Shown: positions 18,172 through 27,494, numbered from the stretch's first letter. The stretch is 64,000 nt of DNA from JBNJFY01 sp051747265 (GCA_051747265.1 JBNJFY010000001.1:248001-312000), one strand, 5' to 3'. Program-made: numbers and translations. Notes: generated by a model from the letters alone, not told the origin.

Positions 18172-18201
18172 TAAAAAAAGGAGCTGCCTATGGGCAGCTC
18201 C
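18172..18201 (-). terminator. Rho-independent terminator after the phasin gene
   Basis: Perfect 9-bp stem GGAGCTGCC / GGCAGCTCC (18180-18188 and 18193-18201) with a 4-base loop; read leftward it is followed by a run of seven T residues. It lies 55 bp past the phasin stop and before the AarF gene. Confidence 0.9.
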
Positions 18202-18256
18202 TTCTTTAATGATTCAAGCTATCGAAATTTAAGCAATCACGAATCCACCGGTCCGA

Positions 18257-18715
18257 TTACGATTTTTTGGTGGATTTGGATTTACTCTTGGATTTTTTGG
18301 ATTTAGAATCGGATTCTTTTTCCATTTGCTCTACCAATTTGCTTACGCGCTCGGATAGAGCATCCACTTTGTCCGTCAACTCTTTGACTTCTTTTCGCTT
18401 GGGAACGCCAAATTTGGTCAGCACGTCTTCTACACGGCCTTCCACTTTTTCAAGCATGTCATCCACACCGGATGTCACTTTTTTCTGGCGTTCTTCCAGT
18501 TTTTTATACACTTCATCAATCTGCTCTTTACCTTTTTCCTCACGCTCTTTACCGCGCGTTACCAAGGTATTAAACAGTTTGTTGCCTTCTTCTTCTACGG
18601 TGGCAAAGGCACCTAAGCCTGCCAACCATATATCACGAGATCTTTCGGCAACTTCATCTGATAACTGACCTACCAGATTCTTCTTTTGTCCATCTTTTTT
18701 GGTCTTCGTGGCCAT
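18257..18715 (-). CDS. Phasin family protein (PhaF/PhaI-like)
   Basis: A 152-residue phasin-like protein, expected to coat polyhydroxyalkanoate granules or bind hydrophobic surfaces. The N-terminal part (SRDIWLAGLGAFATVEEEG) is the typical PhaI/PhaF block; a long amphipathic helix with coiled-coil heptads follows (about 60-130), and the tail is Ser/Lys-rich (KSKKSKSKSKS), recalling the basic DNA-binding tail of PhaF in short form. It has a strong ribosome site, GGAGG five bases before the ATG, unusual among genes here, implying abundant protein. It lies just downstream of the PhaR-type repressor gene on the same strand. No PHA synthase is in the window. Confidence 0.88.
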   Translation of the reverse strand: MATKTKKDGQKKNLVGQLSDEVAERSRDIWLAGLGAFATVEEEGNKLFNTLVTRGKEREEKGKEQIDEVYKKLEERQKKVTSGVDDMLEKVEGRVEDVLTKFGVPKRKEVKELTDKVDALSERVSKLVEQMEKESDSKSKKSKSKSKSTKKS

Positions 18716-18750
18716 AACAACCTCCGTTGTTCTATTCTAGATAATTAAAC

Positions 18751-19185
18751 TCAGTGTGTCGGGGTATCCGTTTTGTTTTCGGAATCCACCAATTGATTTA
18801 ACGCTTGTTCCAGGGTTTTAACCCGGTCTCGCAGTTCGTCCAATTCCTGTTGACGGCGATTGGGCATGAACTGTTGAATGGATTCCGGCAGTAGATCATC
18901 AATACTGGTACGTACTTGGTTAATACGATCATCGATCGCTTTACCACTGGCCCGAATTACATTATGAAGCAGATCATTGGAAAATAACGTATTCCCGTTT
19001 TTACTCTGCTCATGTATAATCTGAGTCAAGGTCTGTGCGGTAATATCCTCATCATTGGTATTGTCAATGACTTGCACATTATGCCCTTTACGAATTAAGC
19101 GGGCGATCCCTTTTAGGGACACCGTTTTACCGGCTTCGGTATCGTAAAGTTTTCGGTTCTCGTATCTTTTTATAACTCGTGGCAT
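18751..19185 (-). CDS. phaR: PhaR-type polyhydroxyalkanoate synthesis repressor
   Basis: A 144-residue regulator with the N-terminal PhaR DNA-binding domain: PRVIKRYENRKLYDTEAGK at residues 2-20 and the following VSLKGIARLIRKG are the family signature. PhaR binds DNA and PHA and represses phasin genes until granules form. The C-terminal half is helical, with a likely coiled coil (DELRDRVKTLEQALNQLV). The phasin gene begins 35 bp downstream on the same strand, so PhaR-phasin autoregulation is the natural reading, although no operator was identified. Naming follows the domain; function in an organism without an adjacent synthase gene is inferred. Confidence 0.88.
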   Translation of the reverse strand: MPRVIKRYENRKLYDTEAGKTVSLKGIARLIRKGHNVQVIDNTNDEDITAQTLTQIIHEQSKNGNTLFSNDLLHNVIRASGKAIDDRINQVRTSIDDLLPESIQQFMPNRRQQELDELRDRVKTLEQALNQLVDSENKTDTPTH

Positions 19186-19350
19186 GGTACTATGTCTTTA
19201 ATGCACGAGCAATTTACACAACGCATAATAGAGATCCTATTAGAATTTACGCGACGCATCATGGGGACATCTTGATAAGCATCGACAGGAATTATCCTAC
19301 ATAAACTTTATTACGCAAAAATACGCAGTGCGTAAAACTACGCCCGCTAT

Positions 19351-20892
19351 CTATCGATTTCGACCATATTTCTCGTGACTGGATACCCAATCCAGTGATG
19401 AAATTGCCGCGCCCAGGGAGAGCTCCCCGGCTAAGGCGACACCGGCCACGATTTCCGCGAACTTATTAACCTTCCCTTTACCATAGCATCCCATCACTTC
19501 CAGGCATTCTCGTTGTGTAGGTAACGAGGTACCGCCACCATACGTGGCTACTATTAAACTGGGAATGGTCAAGGAAACATACAGGTTGCCATCCTCTTGT
19601 AATTCGGTGTACAGAATTCCAGCGGATGATTCAGCTACATTGGCCTCATCTTGCCCGGTGGCGATATACATGGCGGCAATAGCGTTCGGGGAGTGGGCTC
19701 CATTATTATTGGCCCCTGAGAAAAACGCCCCGATGGTAGAAACGCCTTGATGATAGTGTAGACTTTCAGGTTCCGTACGCAGATGTTGGATTAAAACATC
19801 TCGCTTAAGTATGGCTTCCGCAGTCACTCTTTTGCCCCGTGTTCGCATGATATTTACATGCGATGCTTTCTTATCGGTTGCGAAGTTCGACTCCAGATAA
19901 AACTTTTTGACGCCTGGGTAATGGTCCAAGATCCAACTGCACGCCGCAAAGGTTGCGCGACCGACCATATTCTGTCCAGCCGCGTCGCCAGTGGAAAAGT
20001 TGAACCTCAAATAGACAAATTTGTTGGCCATAAAGGAATCGATATACTGAAGCTTAGCTACACTAGAGGTTGCCTCAGCCTGTTCCCGGATATCATCGAT
20101 ATTATCCTGTATCCATGTGCGAAAGGCTTTACACTCTCGGGCGTCTTCAAACACAAAAACCGGAGCCCGCTGCATACTGTCATCAAGTACGGTAACTTTT
20201 ACCCCCCCGGATAAGTTCACCGCTTTTATGCCCCGGTTATACGAAGCTACCAAGGTTCCTTCCGATGTTGCCAACGGAACCAAAAATTTACCCTTGGCGT
20301 ATTCCCCGTTAACATGAATGGGACCGGCAAACCCAAGTGGAACTTGGGCAACCCCCACAAAATTTTCGAGATTCCCTTTGGTAATCGCCGGATCAAAGGA
20401 GTATTGGGGGATGTGTTGGAGCTTTACCCCGCTGTACTCCTCAATAAAATCCTGACGCTTCTTAATAATCTGTTCAGAATAATTATCTTCAGGATCATAG
20501 GGGATTTTCAACCGATCTTTTTTCTCTTTGGAGATGGAATCTTCTACGGAAAACTTGAGCTCTCCATAGTGATCCGTTTCAAATGATAGCCCAATTTTAT
20601 GCTTACCCTCCGATAAGTGAATGCCTTCGCAAATAATGTTTATACCCTTACGAAGTGGGAAGTTAATCGGATTCTCTTCATTGATGGATTCTGCTTTCAA
20701 CAATTCGCCGGAACCCAAATCCAGGGTAATATTCGGGATGGCGACATCCTCACCATTGATACGGATACCGTTAATTTTTTTTACCGTCGCGTCGGCCAAA
20801 CGGTTTTTTATTGAGAACTCTATCCCTCGATCTAAATTGGTTAGACTACTATAAGTGTAGAGTTGCTTCAGTAATAGTTTGGGAATAAACAT
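19351..20892 (-). CDS. Hydroxymethylglutaryl-CoA reductase with N-terminal extra domain
   Basis: A 513-residue HMG-CoA reductase, the committed step of the mevalonate pathway (HMG-CoA to mevalonate). The catalytic Glu is in ATSEGTLVASYNRG, the NADPH-binding motif is GDAAGQNMVG, the catalytic Lys is in RTRGKRV, the Asp in TGQDEANVAES and the C-terminal His is His506 in SSHEKYGR. ENFVGVAQVPLGFAGP and the C-terminal His region place it nearer class I. Residues about 25-125 precede the catalytic core and form a separate beta-rich domain (for example INGEDVAIPNITLDLGSGEL) not usual for the enzyme. A GGAG lies about seven bases before the ATG. No other mevalonate gene is nearby. Confidence 0.9.
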   Translation of the reverse strand: MFIPKLLLKQLYTYSSLTNLDRGIEFSIKNRLADATVKKINGIRINGEDVAIPNITLDLGSGELLKAESINEENPINFPLRKGINIICEGIHLSEGKHKIGLSFETDHYGELKFSVEDSISKEKKDRLKIPYDPEDNYSEQIIKKRQDFIEEYSGVKLQHIPQYSFDPAITKGNLENFVGVAQVPLGFAGPIHVNGEYAKGKFLVPLATSEGTLVASYNRGIKAVNLSGGVKVTVLDDSMQRAPVFVFEDARECKAFRTWIQDNIDDIREQAEATSSVAKLQYIDSFMANKFVYLRFNFSTGDAAGQNMVGRATFAACSWILDHYPGVKKFYLESNFATDKKASHVNIMRTRGKRVTAEAILKRDVLIQHLRTEPESLHYHQGVSTIGAFFSGANNNGAHSPNAIAAMYIATGQDEANVAESSAGILYTELQEDGNLYVSLTIPSLIVATYGGGTSLPTQRECLEVMGCYGKGKVNKFAEIVAGVALAGELSLGAAISSLDWVSSHEKYGRNR

Positions 20893-20943
20893 ACACGATC
20901 TCCGTCTGTTCCTGTCTTCTCTGTTAGGCTGATCTCCTCTATA

Positions 20944-21074
20944 AGAGGGCTTTGCAAAACCTTCCGAAATTTATTCTGTCATGGCAAGATGTAGTAACAA
21001 TCACCATTTACACAATCTAATCAGGGGATTGCCGCACTACGTTCGCAATGACAGGTAGTTTTGTAAAGTCCTCT
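20944..21074 (+). repeat. 131-bp palindromic MITE, copy 1
   Basis: Ends are imperfect inverted repeats: AGAGGGCTTTGCAAAACC on the left and AGAGGACTTTACAAAACT read inward from the right. Subterminal sequences are also complementary (CTGTCATGGCAAGATGTAGT against CTGTCATTGCGAACGTAGT), so nearly the whole unit can fold. The flanking triplets are ATA and ATT, an imperfect duplication. It lies between the start of the HMG-CoA reductase gene and hisF and carries no gene. The remaining parts of 20893-21254 are AT-rich leaders. Confidence 0.88.
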
Positions 21075-21254
21075 ATTAAGCAAACAAACTAAATTATAAC
21101 GATTCACCTAATCACATAATAGCAAGGTTTGAATTATTGGATATATTATTCATTGGCAGACCTCTTTAATTTGATTAGCTTTTTCGGTTGCCATGGACGG
21201 GCTTAATTCGTACCTGACCATTACACTCAGTTATTTAATTCGCACAGAGTTTAT

Positions 21255-22025
21255 ATGCTTACCAAGAGGATCATACCTTGCCTTGATATTAAGGATGGAC
21301 GTACGGTTAAAGGGGTTAATTTTGAAGGCCTTCGTGACGCAGGGGATCCGGTGGAACTAGCCAAGCGCTACTCCCAGGAAGGCGCGGATGAACTGGTGTT
21401 TTTAGATATCACCGCGACCAAGGAGAAACGGAAAACCTTGGTCCAATTGGTCAAAGCCATCGCCCGGGAAATCGACATCCCCTTTACGGTTGGTGGGGGA
21501 ATTAAATCCGTAGACCAAATATCAGAGCTCCTGGCCGTCGGGGCGGATAAGGTTTCTCTGAACAGCAGTATTGTGAAAGATCCGGATCTGATTTCCCGCG
21601 CTGCCGATCGTTTTGGATCACAGTGTATTGTTGCCGCCGTGGATGCCAAAAAACACAATGATAGCTGGCATGTATATATCAAAGGAGGCCGTGAGGATAC
21701 CGGCAAAGATGCTCTCCAATGGATGAAAGAAGTTGAACAGCGTGGCGCCGGGGAAATTTTGCTCACCAGCATGGATCGGGACGGGACGAAATCCGGCTTT
21801 GATATTCCCCTGCTCACCAAAGCCAATCAGCTGGTGGGCATACCGATTATCGCCAGTGGCGGTGCCGGCAATGCCCTGCACTGTATTGAAGCGATCCGGG
21901 ATGGGGCCGCCGATGCTGTGTTAGCGGCTTCAATCTTTCACTTTGCCGAAGTCTCTATTCCCGATCTCAAAGAGCAGATGGAACAGGCCGGTATTGCCGT
22001 TCGCAGACTCTCTGATTCCAATTAG
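21255..22025 (+). CDS. hisF: Imidazole glycerol phosphate synthase subunit HisF
   Basis: A 256-residue cyclase subunit that uses ammonia from HisH to convert PRFAR into imidazole glycerol phosphate and AICAR. Catalytic Asp11 is in IIPCLDIKDGR, the second catalytic Asp is in VAAVDAKK, and phosphate-binding loops are TVGGGIKS and IASGGAGN. Length and start are standard. The ATG at 21255 has no Shine-Dalgarno sequence. It stands alone: the HMG-CoA reductase diverges upstream and the sensor kinase converges downstream with a 36-bp gap. Confidence 0.96.
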   Translation: MLTKRIIPCLDIKDGRTVKGVNFEGLRDAGDPVELAKRYSQEGADELVFLDITATKEKRKTLVQLVKAIAREIDIPFTVGGGIKSVDQISELLAVGADKVSLNSSIVKDPDLISRAADRFGSQCIVAAVDAKKHNDSWHVYIKGGREDTGKDALQWMKEVEQRGAGEILLTSMDRDGTKSGFDIPLLTKANQLVGIPIIASGGAGNALHCIEAIRDGAADAVLAASIFHFAEVSIPDLKEQMEQAGIAVRRLSDSN

Positions 22026-22061
22026 CGGCAAACCCAGAGGATCGGGACTGCCCAATTGTTG

Positions 22062-25000
22062 TTACGAGCTGGCTACTTTATCATTTGGATTGAGCACTTC
22101 ATTCAGTGATAGCAAGAATACATAGTCGCGGGCGTCAATAGCTCGTTGCAGCTCCTGAATGGCTGAATTGTTATCATGGGGAGTAAGCTGCTCATCTATC
22201 AGCGATTGGATAACTTCAATTTCCATCAGCTCAACCGCTTCGCTGAACTGCTGATAACTGCCGGTATCAAATTGATCGCGTAATGTTTCAGCCACACTCT
22301 TAACGGTTTCAGCACCTTCGCTTTTGTCTTCCGCTTCTGCGACTTCTTCCCATTCAAAGTCCACATCGATATATTCTTCAATAAGGCCTAACAGTTCACG
22401 ATCCTCAATGGGCTTTCGGATATATTCGTCAAAGCCCAAGGCCAGTAATTCATCTCGTGTGCCCTTAAACCCTGAGGCCGAAACGGCAAAAATCACGCTA
22501 TTTCGATCTTCATCTAACTTACGCATCTGTACCATAGCTTCTTCCCCACGCATAGTAGGCATACGCAGATCCATCAATACCAGATCGGGATTGTGTTTCT
22601 CAAACATGGCGATTGATTCCTGACCATTTTGGGCTTCATAACAGGTAAAGCCCAGCGGTGCCAACAGATCACGCATCAGTCGCAAATTATACTCGATATC
22701 ATCGACCAAGAGTACCGATATCTGCTCTCCTTCTTTCAACTTTTTAATGCGGCCTGGGCTTTGATGCTCAACCTCTTCTGGACGGGAGAGTTCAACCACC
22801 GGCAGATCAAACGTAAAGGTAGAACCGCTGCCCAACTGACTATCCACATCCATGGTTCCACCCAACATATCAATGATGCGAGAGGAGATGGCCAGTCCTA
22901 GACCGGTTCCTTCCTGCAAATTGCTATCTACCTGCTGGAAGGGTTCAAATATATCCTCCAGCTGATCTTTGGAGATACCTTTCCCGGTATCTTTCACCGC
23001 GAAGGTGATTCGATGATAATCTTTGATGTCCATTTTGCTCAAGTCGGTCGTCTCCTTAACTCCATTGCGGACCTTTTGTTCGGAGATCAATTCCGTAGAT
23101 GCACGAAGCAAAATGTGACCATTATCGGTAAATTTCACGGCATTGCCGATCAAATTGATCAACACTTGTCGCAATTTACTGGCATCAGCATAAACGTAGT
23201 TGGGGAGCCGCTCATCCAACTCGAAATAGAATTCCAGATCTTTTTCTTTGCACTGCAGCGTAAACAGCTTCCGGATATCCTCCAGCAGCTCACGCAGATC
23301 GAACGGATCATTATGCTGCTCCATTCGCCCCGCTTCAATCTTGGAAATATCCAACACATCGTTAATCATGCTCAACAGGTGGTTCCCGCTGCGATACATG
23401 GTATCTACATAATTTTTCTGGCGATCGGTGAGCATGCGATCTCGCTTCAGGATCTGCGAATATCCCAGAATAGCATTTAGCGGAGTGCGCAATTCATGGG
23501 AAATCCCCGCTAAGAATGCGGATTTAGATCGGTTGGCTTTCTCCGCTTCATCACGAGCCCGTTTTAATTCGTACTCGGTTAGCTTTCGATGGGTTACATC
23601 ATGAGATATTAATACCAGCCGACTTTTGCCGTCTTCTTTATGCTTGATTAACGACCCGGCCGTCTGAAACATACTGGTGGCCCCATCTTTACGGATCATG
23701 CGATATTCATGAAACTGAATCTGACCGGCCCCTTTAAGCAATTGCTTGTAATCGCCAATAACTTTTTCCAGATCTTCGGGATGAATTAACTCTTTTACAT
23801 CCCGACCGATGAGATCCTCTTTGGAATAACCCAAGAGTTTTTTGTGTGAAGGACTGACGTAAATAAATTCGCCATCTTCATCAATCACACTGATCAGATC
23901 CGCGGCATTCTCACTGATCAATCGGAACTGTTCTTCGCTTTCTTCCAATTCACGGGTACGGTCGCGAACTTTATCCCGCAACATGCGTTGGATACGACGA
24001 TCCTGCCGTGCCCGCCAGTAAACGATGCCCCAAATCATTCCGATACCGGCCATACTGAGCAACAGATAGAACCAGGTAGTCTGCCAAAACGGAGGAATGA
24101 TGGTCAAGGTGATCTGATCGCCCACTTCATTCCACAAACCATCATTATTGGCCGCTTTTACCTTAAAGGTGTAGGTTCCAGGGTTCAAGTTGGTATAGAT
24201 AACCGTCGGTTCATCAACCGCATAAACCCAATCCCGATCAAAGCCTTCCAGTTGATAGGCATATTTGTTTTTCTGAGGTTGGGTAAAGTCAAGCGCCGCA
24301 AAATCAAACTGAATGACATTCTCAAAGTATTGCAACTTGATTTGATCTTTGCCCAGCAAATTGGTGCTTTCACGATCGGCCTGTTTGATCTTAGACAAAG
24401 AGGTAATGACTACCGGGGGTTCAAAAGGATTGGTGTCAATTTCTTCCGGTTTGAAATGATTTAACCCATTGATTCCACCGAAAAATAGTTCTCCATTGCG
24501 CTGATAATAGGCCCCGGAGTTAAATTCGTTGTTTTGCAATCCATCATATACATCGTAATTCTGGAAGGCGTATCCCATGGGCTGTTCCTCCTCGGGATAA
24601 ATGTAACTCAACCCCTTGTTGGTACTTGCCCAAAATCCGCCCCGGGGATCGTTGAGTAACCCATATATGTAATTATCCGGCAGTCCATGAGTTTCATTTA
24701 AATAGGTAAAGGTTCCCATGGTAGGATCATGAACCAAAATGCCACTATTGGTTCCCAGCCAAATATTACCTCGCTCATCCTCCTGAATAGTGGTGATGGA
24801 GAAGTTACTTTGGTTGCGTAAATTTTCGATGGTAATGGGAATCTGTTCAAGCCCCCCAGCTTCGTTCATGCGGCTCAGCCCATGCAAGGTGCCGATCCAC
24901 ATGCGACCTTGGGAATCCTCAAAAAAGGTCTGAACCTTGTTACTGACCAACCCTCTTCCTTGTCCTTCGGTAGAATCGTTTTCGGCGTTGAACGATTGAA

Positions 25001-26522
25001 CTTGCCCTCTATCCAGATCAACGATATCAAACCCATCCTGGAAAGTGCCCACCCATAAACGACCACGGTTGTCGAATTCAATGCTGCTTAGAAATTGTGA
25101 TGATATTCTAAATGAACCGGTATCCGGTGTAAAAGAAGTCCGTTCTCCCGTTTCCCGATCCAGACGCATCAACCCATTGTACTCGGTAGCCAACCATATA
25201 TACTGGTCATTACGAGCCGCGACACCCAATGGAGTTACTGCATTTACCCCTGGGATACTGCTAGCTATATCTTGCTTGTGAAACTGTTTGCTTTTACGAT
25301 TATAGGTATAAAGTCCATCAGAAGCTCCCAGCCATAAAGTAGAATCATTATCCTGATGAATCGACCAAATCTCATTACGGTCACTCATCATATTTTTGTC
25401 TCCTCCCTGCCGCAATACTCCAAATTTGCTCGGCTTCAAGTCGGCATGTAACGCACCCGCGATCCCCGTACCAATCCAAATGTTTCGCGAGTTATCAATG
25501 AACAAGGTGGATAAATCATTATCCATCAGACCATGGGTACGAATTAAATCGCTAGCTACTGAAGCAATTTTACCACCATTCATTCGAATGGTACGCAACC
25601 CATCCTGCGTAGCCACCCAAATATTTCCGGAAAAATCATGCACGATTTCGCTAATCCGGGTATCGTTTATATCGATCGATTTTTTCTGTGCATCATCCAT
25701 CGGTAAACTATGGAAGGTGGCATTGTCTATACGATGTAATCCATTTTGTTCGGTTCCGATCCATAGATGACCATTCTTATCCAACTCCAGAGTACGGATT
25801 ACATACCTGCCGATCTTACCTTTTTGCTCTTTGGAAAACATCTCTTGGGTAAAGCTACCTTCAACCGGATCAAATAACTCCAACCCATAAACGGTCCCCA
25901 TCCATAATTTCCCTTCAGGGCCCTTTTCAATATCCAAAATGGCATTGCGGGCTTGATTGATATTTTTGTTAGGACCGGAATGTTGGTACGAATGAAAGGT
26001 ACTGTCTTGTGGATTATACTTGTTCAATCCCTCTAAGGTACCCATCCATATTTGTCCCTTCTCGTCCACATGAACCGTAAAGACATCATTGCTTAATAGC
26101 CCGGAGGTTTGGGTTTGGCTGGTATCTCGGGTCAGGTGAAATACCTTTTCATGAATGGGATCCATAACATTGACCCCACCTCCGTAAGTGGCGATCCAAA
26201 TATTATTACCAGGACCAACTTCCATATCCATGATATAGTTGTTGGACAGAGACTGCTCATCAAAACGATCGAAGGTAAAAGATTTTATGGAGTGTCCGTC
26301 ATACCGATTCAGTCCATTGGTGGTCCCCAACCAGATAAACCCTGTGGAATCCTGAACGATCCCATTAACGGTGCTTTGGGACAACCCATCCTCCAGCGAT
26401 ATCTGCTGGAAAAAGAGCTTATCGGTAGGTTGGGCCATTGATTCGGTGGCCAATAAACCAACCACCCCAATCAAATAACTAAGTAATAGATATGCTGATT
26501 TCCGGTTTAGCAATGAGGTCAA
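22062..26522 (-). CDS. Hybrid two-component sensor kinase with Reg_prop beta-propeller
   Basis: A 1486-residue hybrid kinase. Order: signal peptide (1-30), about a dozen Reg_prop propeller repeats (about 35-690; WIGTxxGLxR motifs such as IWLGTTNGLNRYDG), Y_Y_Y domain (about 700-805), one transmembrane helix (TTWFYLLLSMAGIGMIWGIV), PAS domain (about 865-985), HisKA with His1009 in ISHELRTPLNA, HATPase (about 1115-1245; GTGLGLAIS), receiver with Asp1318 in VLMDLRMP, and a 100-residue acidic tail without a known domain. Unlike many Bacteroides hybrid regulators it lacks an AraC-type HTH, so a separate output protein is needed. The start codon is TTG; no ATG precedes the signal peptide. Glycan sensing is typical of relatives but unproven here. 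Confidence 0.92.
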   Translation of the reverse strand: MTSLLNRKSAYLLLSYLIGVVGLLATESMAQPTDKLFFQQISLEDGLSQSTVNGIVQDSTGFIWLGTTNGLNRYDGHSIKSFTFDRFDEQSLSNNYIMDMEVGPGNNIWIATYGGGVNVMDPIHEKVFHLTRDTSQTQTSGLLSNDVFTVHVDEKGQIWMGTLEGLNKYNPQDSTFHSYQHSGPNKNINQARNAILDIEKGPEGKLWMGTVYGLELFDPVEGSFTQEMFSKEQKGKIGRYVIRTLELDKNGHLWIGTEQNGLHRIDNATFHSLPMDDAQKKSIDINDTRISEIVHDFSGNIWVATQDGLRTIRMNGGKIASVASDLIRTHGLMDNDLSTLFIDNSRNIWIGTGIAGALHADLKPSKFGVLRQGGDKNMMSDRNEIWSIHQDNDSTLWLGASDGLYTYNRKSKQFHKQDIASSIPGVNAVTPLGVAARNDQYIWLATEYNGLMRLDRETGERTSFTPDTGSFRISSQFLSSIEFDNRGRLWVGTFQDGFDIVDLDRGQVQSFNAENDSTEGQGRGLVSNKVQTFFEDSQGRMWIGTLHGLSRMNEAGGLEQIPITIENLRNQSNFSITTIQEDERGNIWLGTNSGILVHDPTMGTFTYLNETHGLPDNYIYGLLNDPRGGFWASTNKGLSYIYPEEEQPMGYAFQNYDVYDGLQNNEFNSGAYYQRNGELFFGGINGLNHFKPEEIDTNPFEPPVVITSLSKIKQADRESTNLLGKDQIKLQYFENVIQFDFAALDFTQPQKNKYAYQLEGFDRDWVYAVDEPTVIYTNLNPGTYTFKVKAANNDGLWNEVGDQITLTIIPPFWQTTWFYLLLSMAGIGMIWGIVYWRARQDRRIQRMLRDKVRDRTRELEESEEQFRLISENAADLISVIDEDGEFIYVSPSHKKLLGYSKEDLIGRDVKELIHPEDLEKVIGDYKQLLKGAGQIQFHEYRMIRKDGATSMFQTAGSLIKHKEDGKSRLVLISHDVTHRKLTEYELKRARDEAEKANRSKSAFLAGISHELRTPLNAILGYSQILKRDRMLTDRQKNYVDTMYRSGNHLLSMINDVLDISKIEAGRMEQHNDPFDLRELLEDIRKLFTLQCKEKDLEFYFELDERLPNYVYADASKLRQVLINLIGNAVKFTDNGHILLRASTELISEQKVRNGVKETTDLSKMDIKDYHRITFAVKDTGKGISKDQLEDIFEPFQQVDSNLQEGTGLGLAISSRIIDMLGGTMDVDSQLGSGSTFTFDLPVVELSRPEEVEHQSPGRIKKLKEGEQISVLLVDDIEYNLRLMRDLLAPLGFTCYEAQNGQESIAMFEKHNPDLVLMDLRMPTMRGEEAMVQMRKLDEDRNSVIFAVSASGFKGTRDELLALGFDEYIRKPIEDRELLGLIEEYIDVDFEWEEVAEAEDKSEGAETVKSVAETLRDQFDTGSYQQFSEAVELMEIEVIQSLIDEQLTPHDNNSAIQELQRAIDARDYVFLLSLNEVLNPNDKVASS

Positions 26523-26586
26523 AATGTAGATATTAGGGTATGAAAAGCCTTATCTTCCCTGACTATATGAAATACTTTTCCCTGCT

Positions 26587-26717
26587 AGAGGGCTTTGCAA
26601 AACCTTCCGAAATGTATTCGGTCATGCCAAGATGTAGTAACAATCACCGTTTACACAATCTAATCAGGGGATTGCCGCACTACGTTCGCAATGACAGAAA
26701 GTTTTGCAAAGCCTTCT
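26587..26717 (+). repeat. 131-bp palindromic MITE, copy 2
   Basis: Same length and orientation as the copy at 20944. The left end is AGAGGGCTTTGCAAAACC and the right end reads AGAAGGCTTTGCAAAACT inward. It is flanked by a perfect 3-bp direct repeat GCT (26584-26586 and 26718-26720). It lies between the divergent sensor kinase and hisIE genes and has no coding capacity. Confidence 0.9.
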
Positions 26718-26829
26718 GCTAACATATAGATAACTTCGAAGGCAATAAAACATACAGAAGTTAGATCGCGATTACCATTAAAATAAATTAGCCTTAGACC
26801 CCAACTAACCCACTATATAATATATACTT

Positions 26830-27447
26830 ATGAATATCGAATCGCTCGACTTTGACAAAGGCAACGGACTACTGCCCGCAGTAATTCAAGATGTTACCAC
26901 CAAGCAAGTATTGATGTTGGGCTATATGAATAAAGAAGCGGTGCAGCAGACGCTGAAGAAAGGCAAAGTTACATTCTACAGTCGAAGTAAAGAGCGTTTG
27001 TGGATGAAGGGTGAGCAATCGGGCAATGTATTAGATGTTGAGCACATAGAAGCGGATTGCGACCAAGATGCGTTATTGATTGAAGCCCGTCCGCACGGCC
27101 CAACCTGCCACACGGGAAATATCTCTTGTTTCCATGATAAAACGTTTACCCCCGCGGAACAATCAGGGTACCGTTTCTTAGCCGAGTTGGAGCAGTTGTT
27201 ATACCAACGGAAACAGCAGCTCCCGGAAGGCTCTTACACCGCCTCTATGTTCCAAAAAGGAGACAATAAAGTAGCCCAGAAAGTGGGCGAGGAAGCGGTT
27301 GAAACCGTGATTGCCGCCTTAAACGAAGAACAATCCGACTTCCGATATGAATCGGCAGATTTGCTATTCCACTTGATGATGTTGCTCGTTCAAAAGGATA
27401 TGCGCTTCAGTGAAATTGTGGATGAATTAGAGCAGCGCCACTCGTAG
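26830..27447 (+). CDS. hisIE: Bifunctional PRA-CH / PRA-PH protein HisIE
   Basis: A 205-residue fusion catalysing the second and third steps of histidine synthesis. The N-terminal cyclohydrolase (about 1-105) shows YSRSKERLWMKGEQSGN, the metal-binding Asp/Cys set ADCDQDALL and GPTCHTGNISCF. The C-terminal pyrophosphohydrolase (about 110-200) shows KVGEEAVETVIAAL and YESADLLFHLMMLL, the MazG-like Glu/Asp site. A TATAAT sits at 26816-26821, only eight bases before the ATG, and there is no Shine-Dalgarno sequence. It is the last of the four his genes in the window, in canonical order. Confidence 0.96.
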   Translation: MNIESLDFDKGNGLLPAVIQDVTTKQVLMLGYMNKEAVQQTLKKGKVTFYSRSKERLWMKGEQSGNVLDVEHIEADCDQDALLIEARPHGPTCHTGNISCFHDKTFTPAEQSGYRFLAELEQLLYQRKQQLPEGSYTASMFQKGDNKVAQKVGEEAVETVIAALNEEQSDFRYESADLLFHLMMLLVQKDMRFSEIVDELEQRHS

Positions 27448-27456
27448 CCCAGCCAA

Positions 27457-27494
27457 TAAAAAAGCCGCTCTCTCCCTCCAGGAAGAAAGCGGCT
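27457..27494 (-). terminator. Rho-independent terminator after tRNA-Pro
   Basis: Read leftward, a stem of about 14 bp including two G-U pairs starts AGCCGCTTTCTTCC and ends GGGAGAGAGCGGCT, with a TGGA loop and a run of six T residues. It begins 5 bp after the tRNA. Read rightward it could also help end hisIE, although the T-run is on the other side. Confidence 0.88.

Noticed and set aside
26540..26722. Open frame over MITE copy 2
   Set aside because: It is encoded by the palindromic repeat itself; similar frames appear on the other copies.
27457..27494. This hairpin as the terminator of hisIE
   Set aside because: The T-run is on the leftward side, so it fits tRNA-Pro; a bidirectional effect is possible but not shown.
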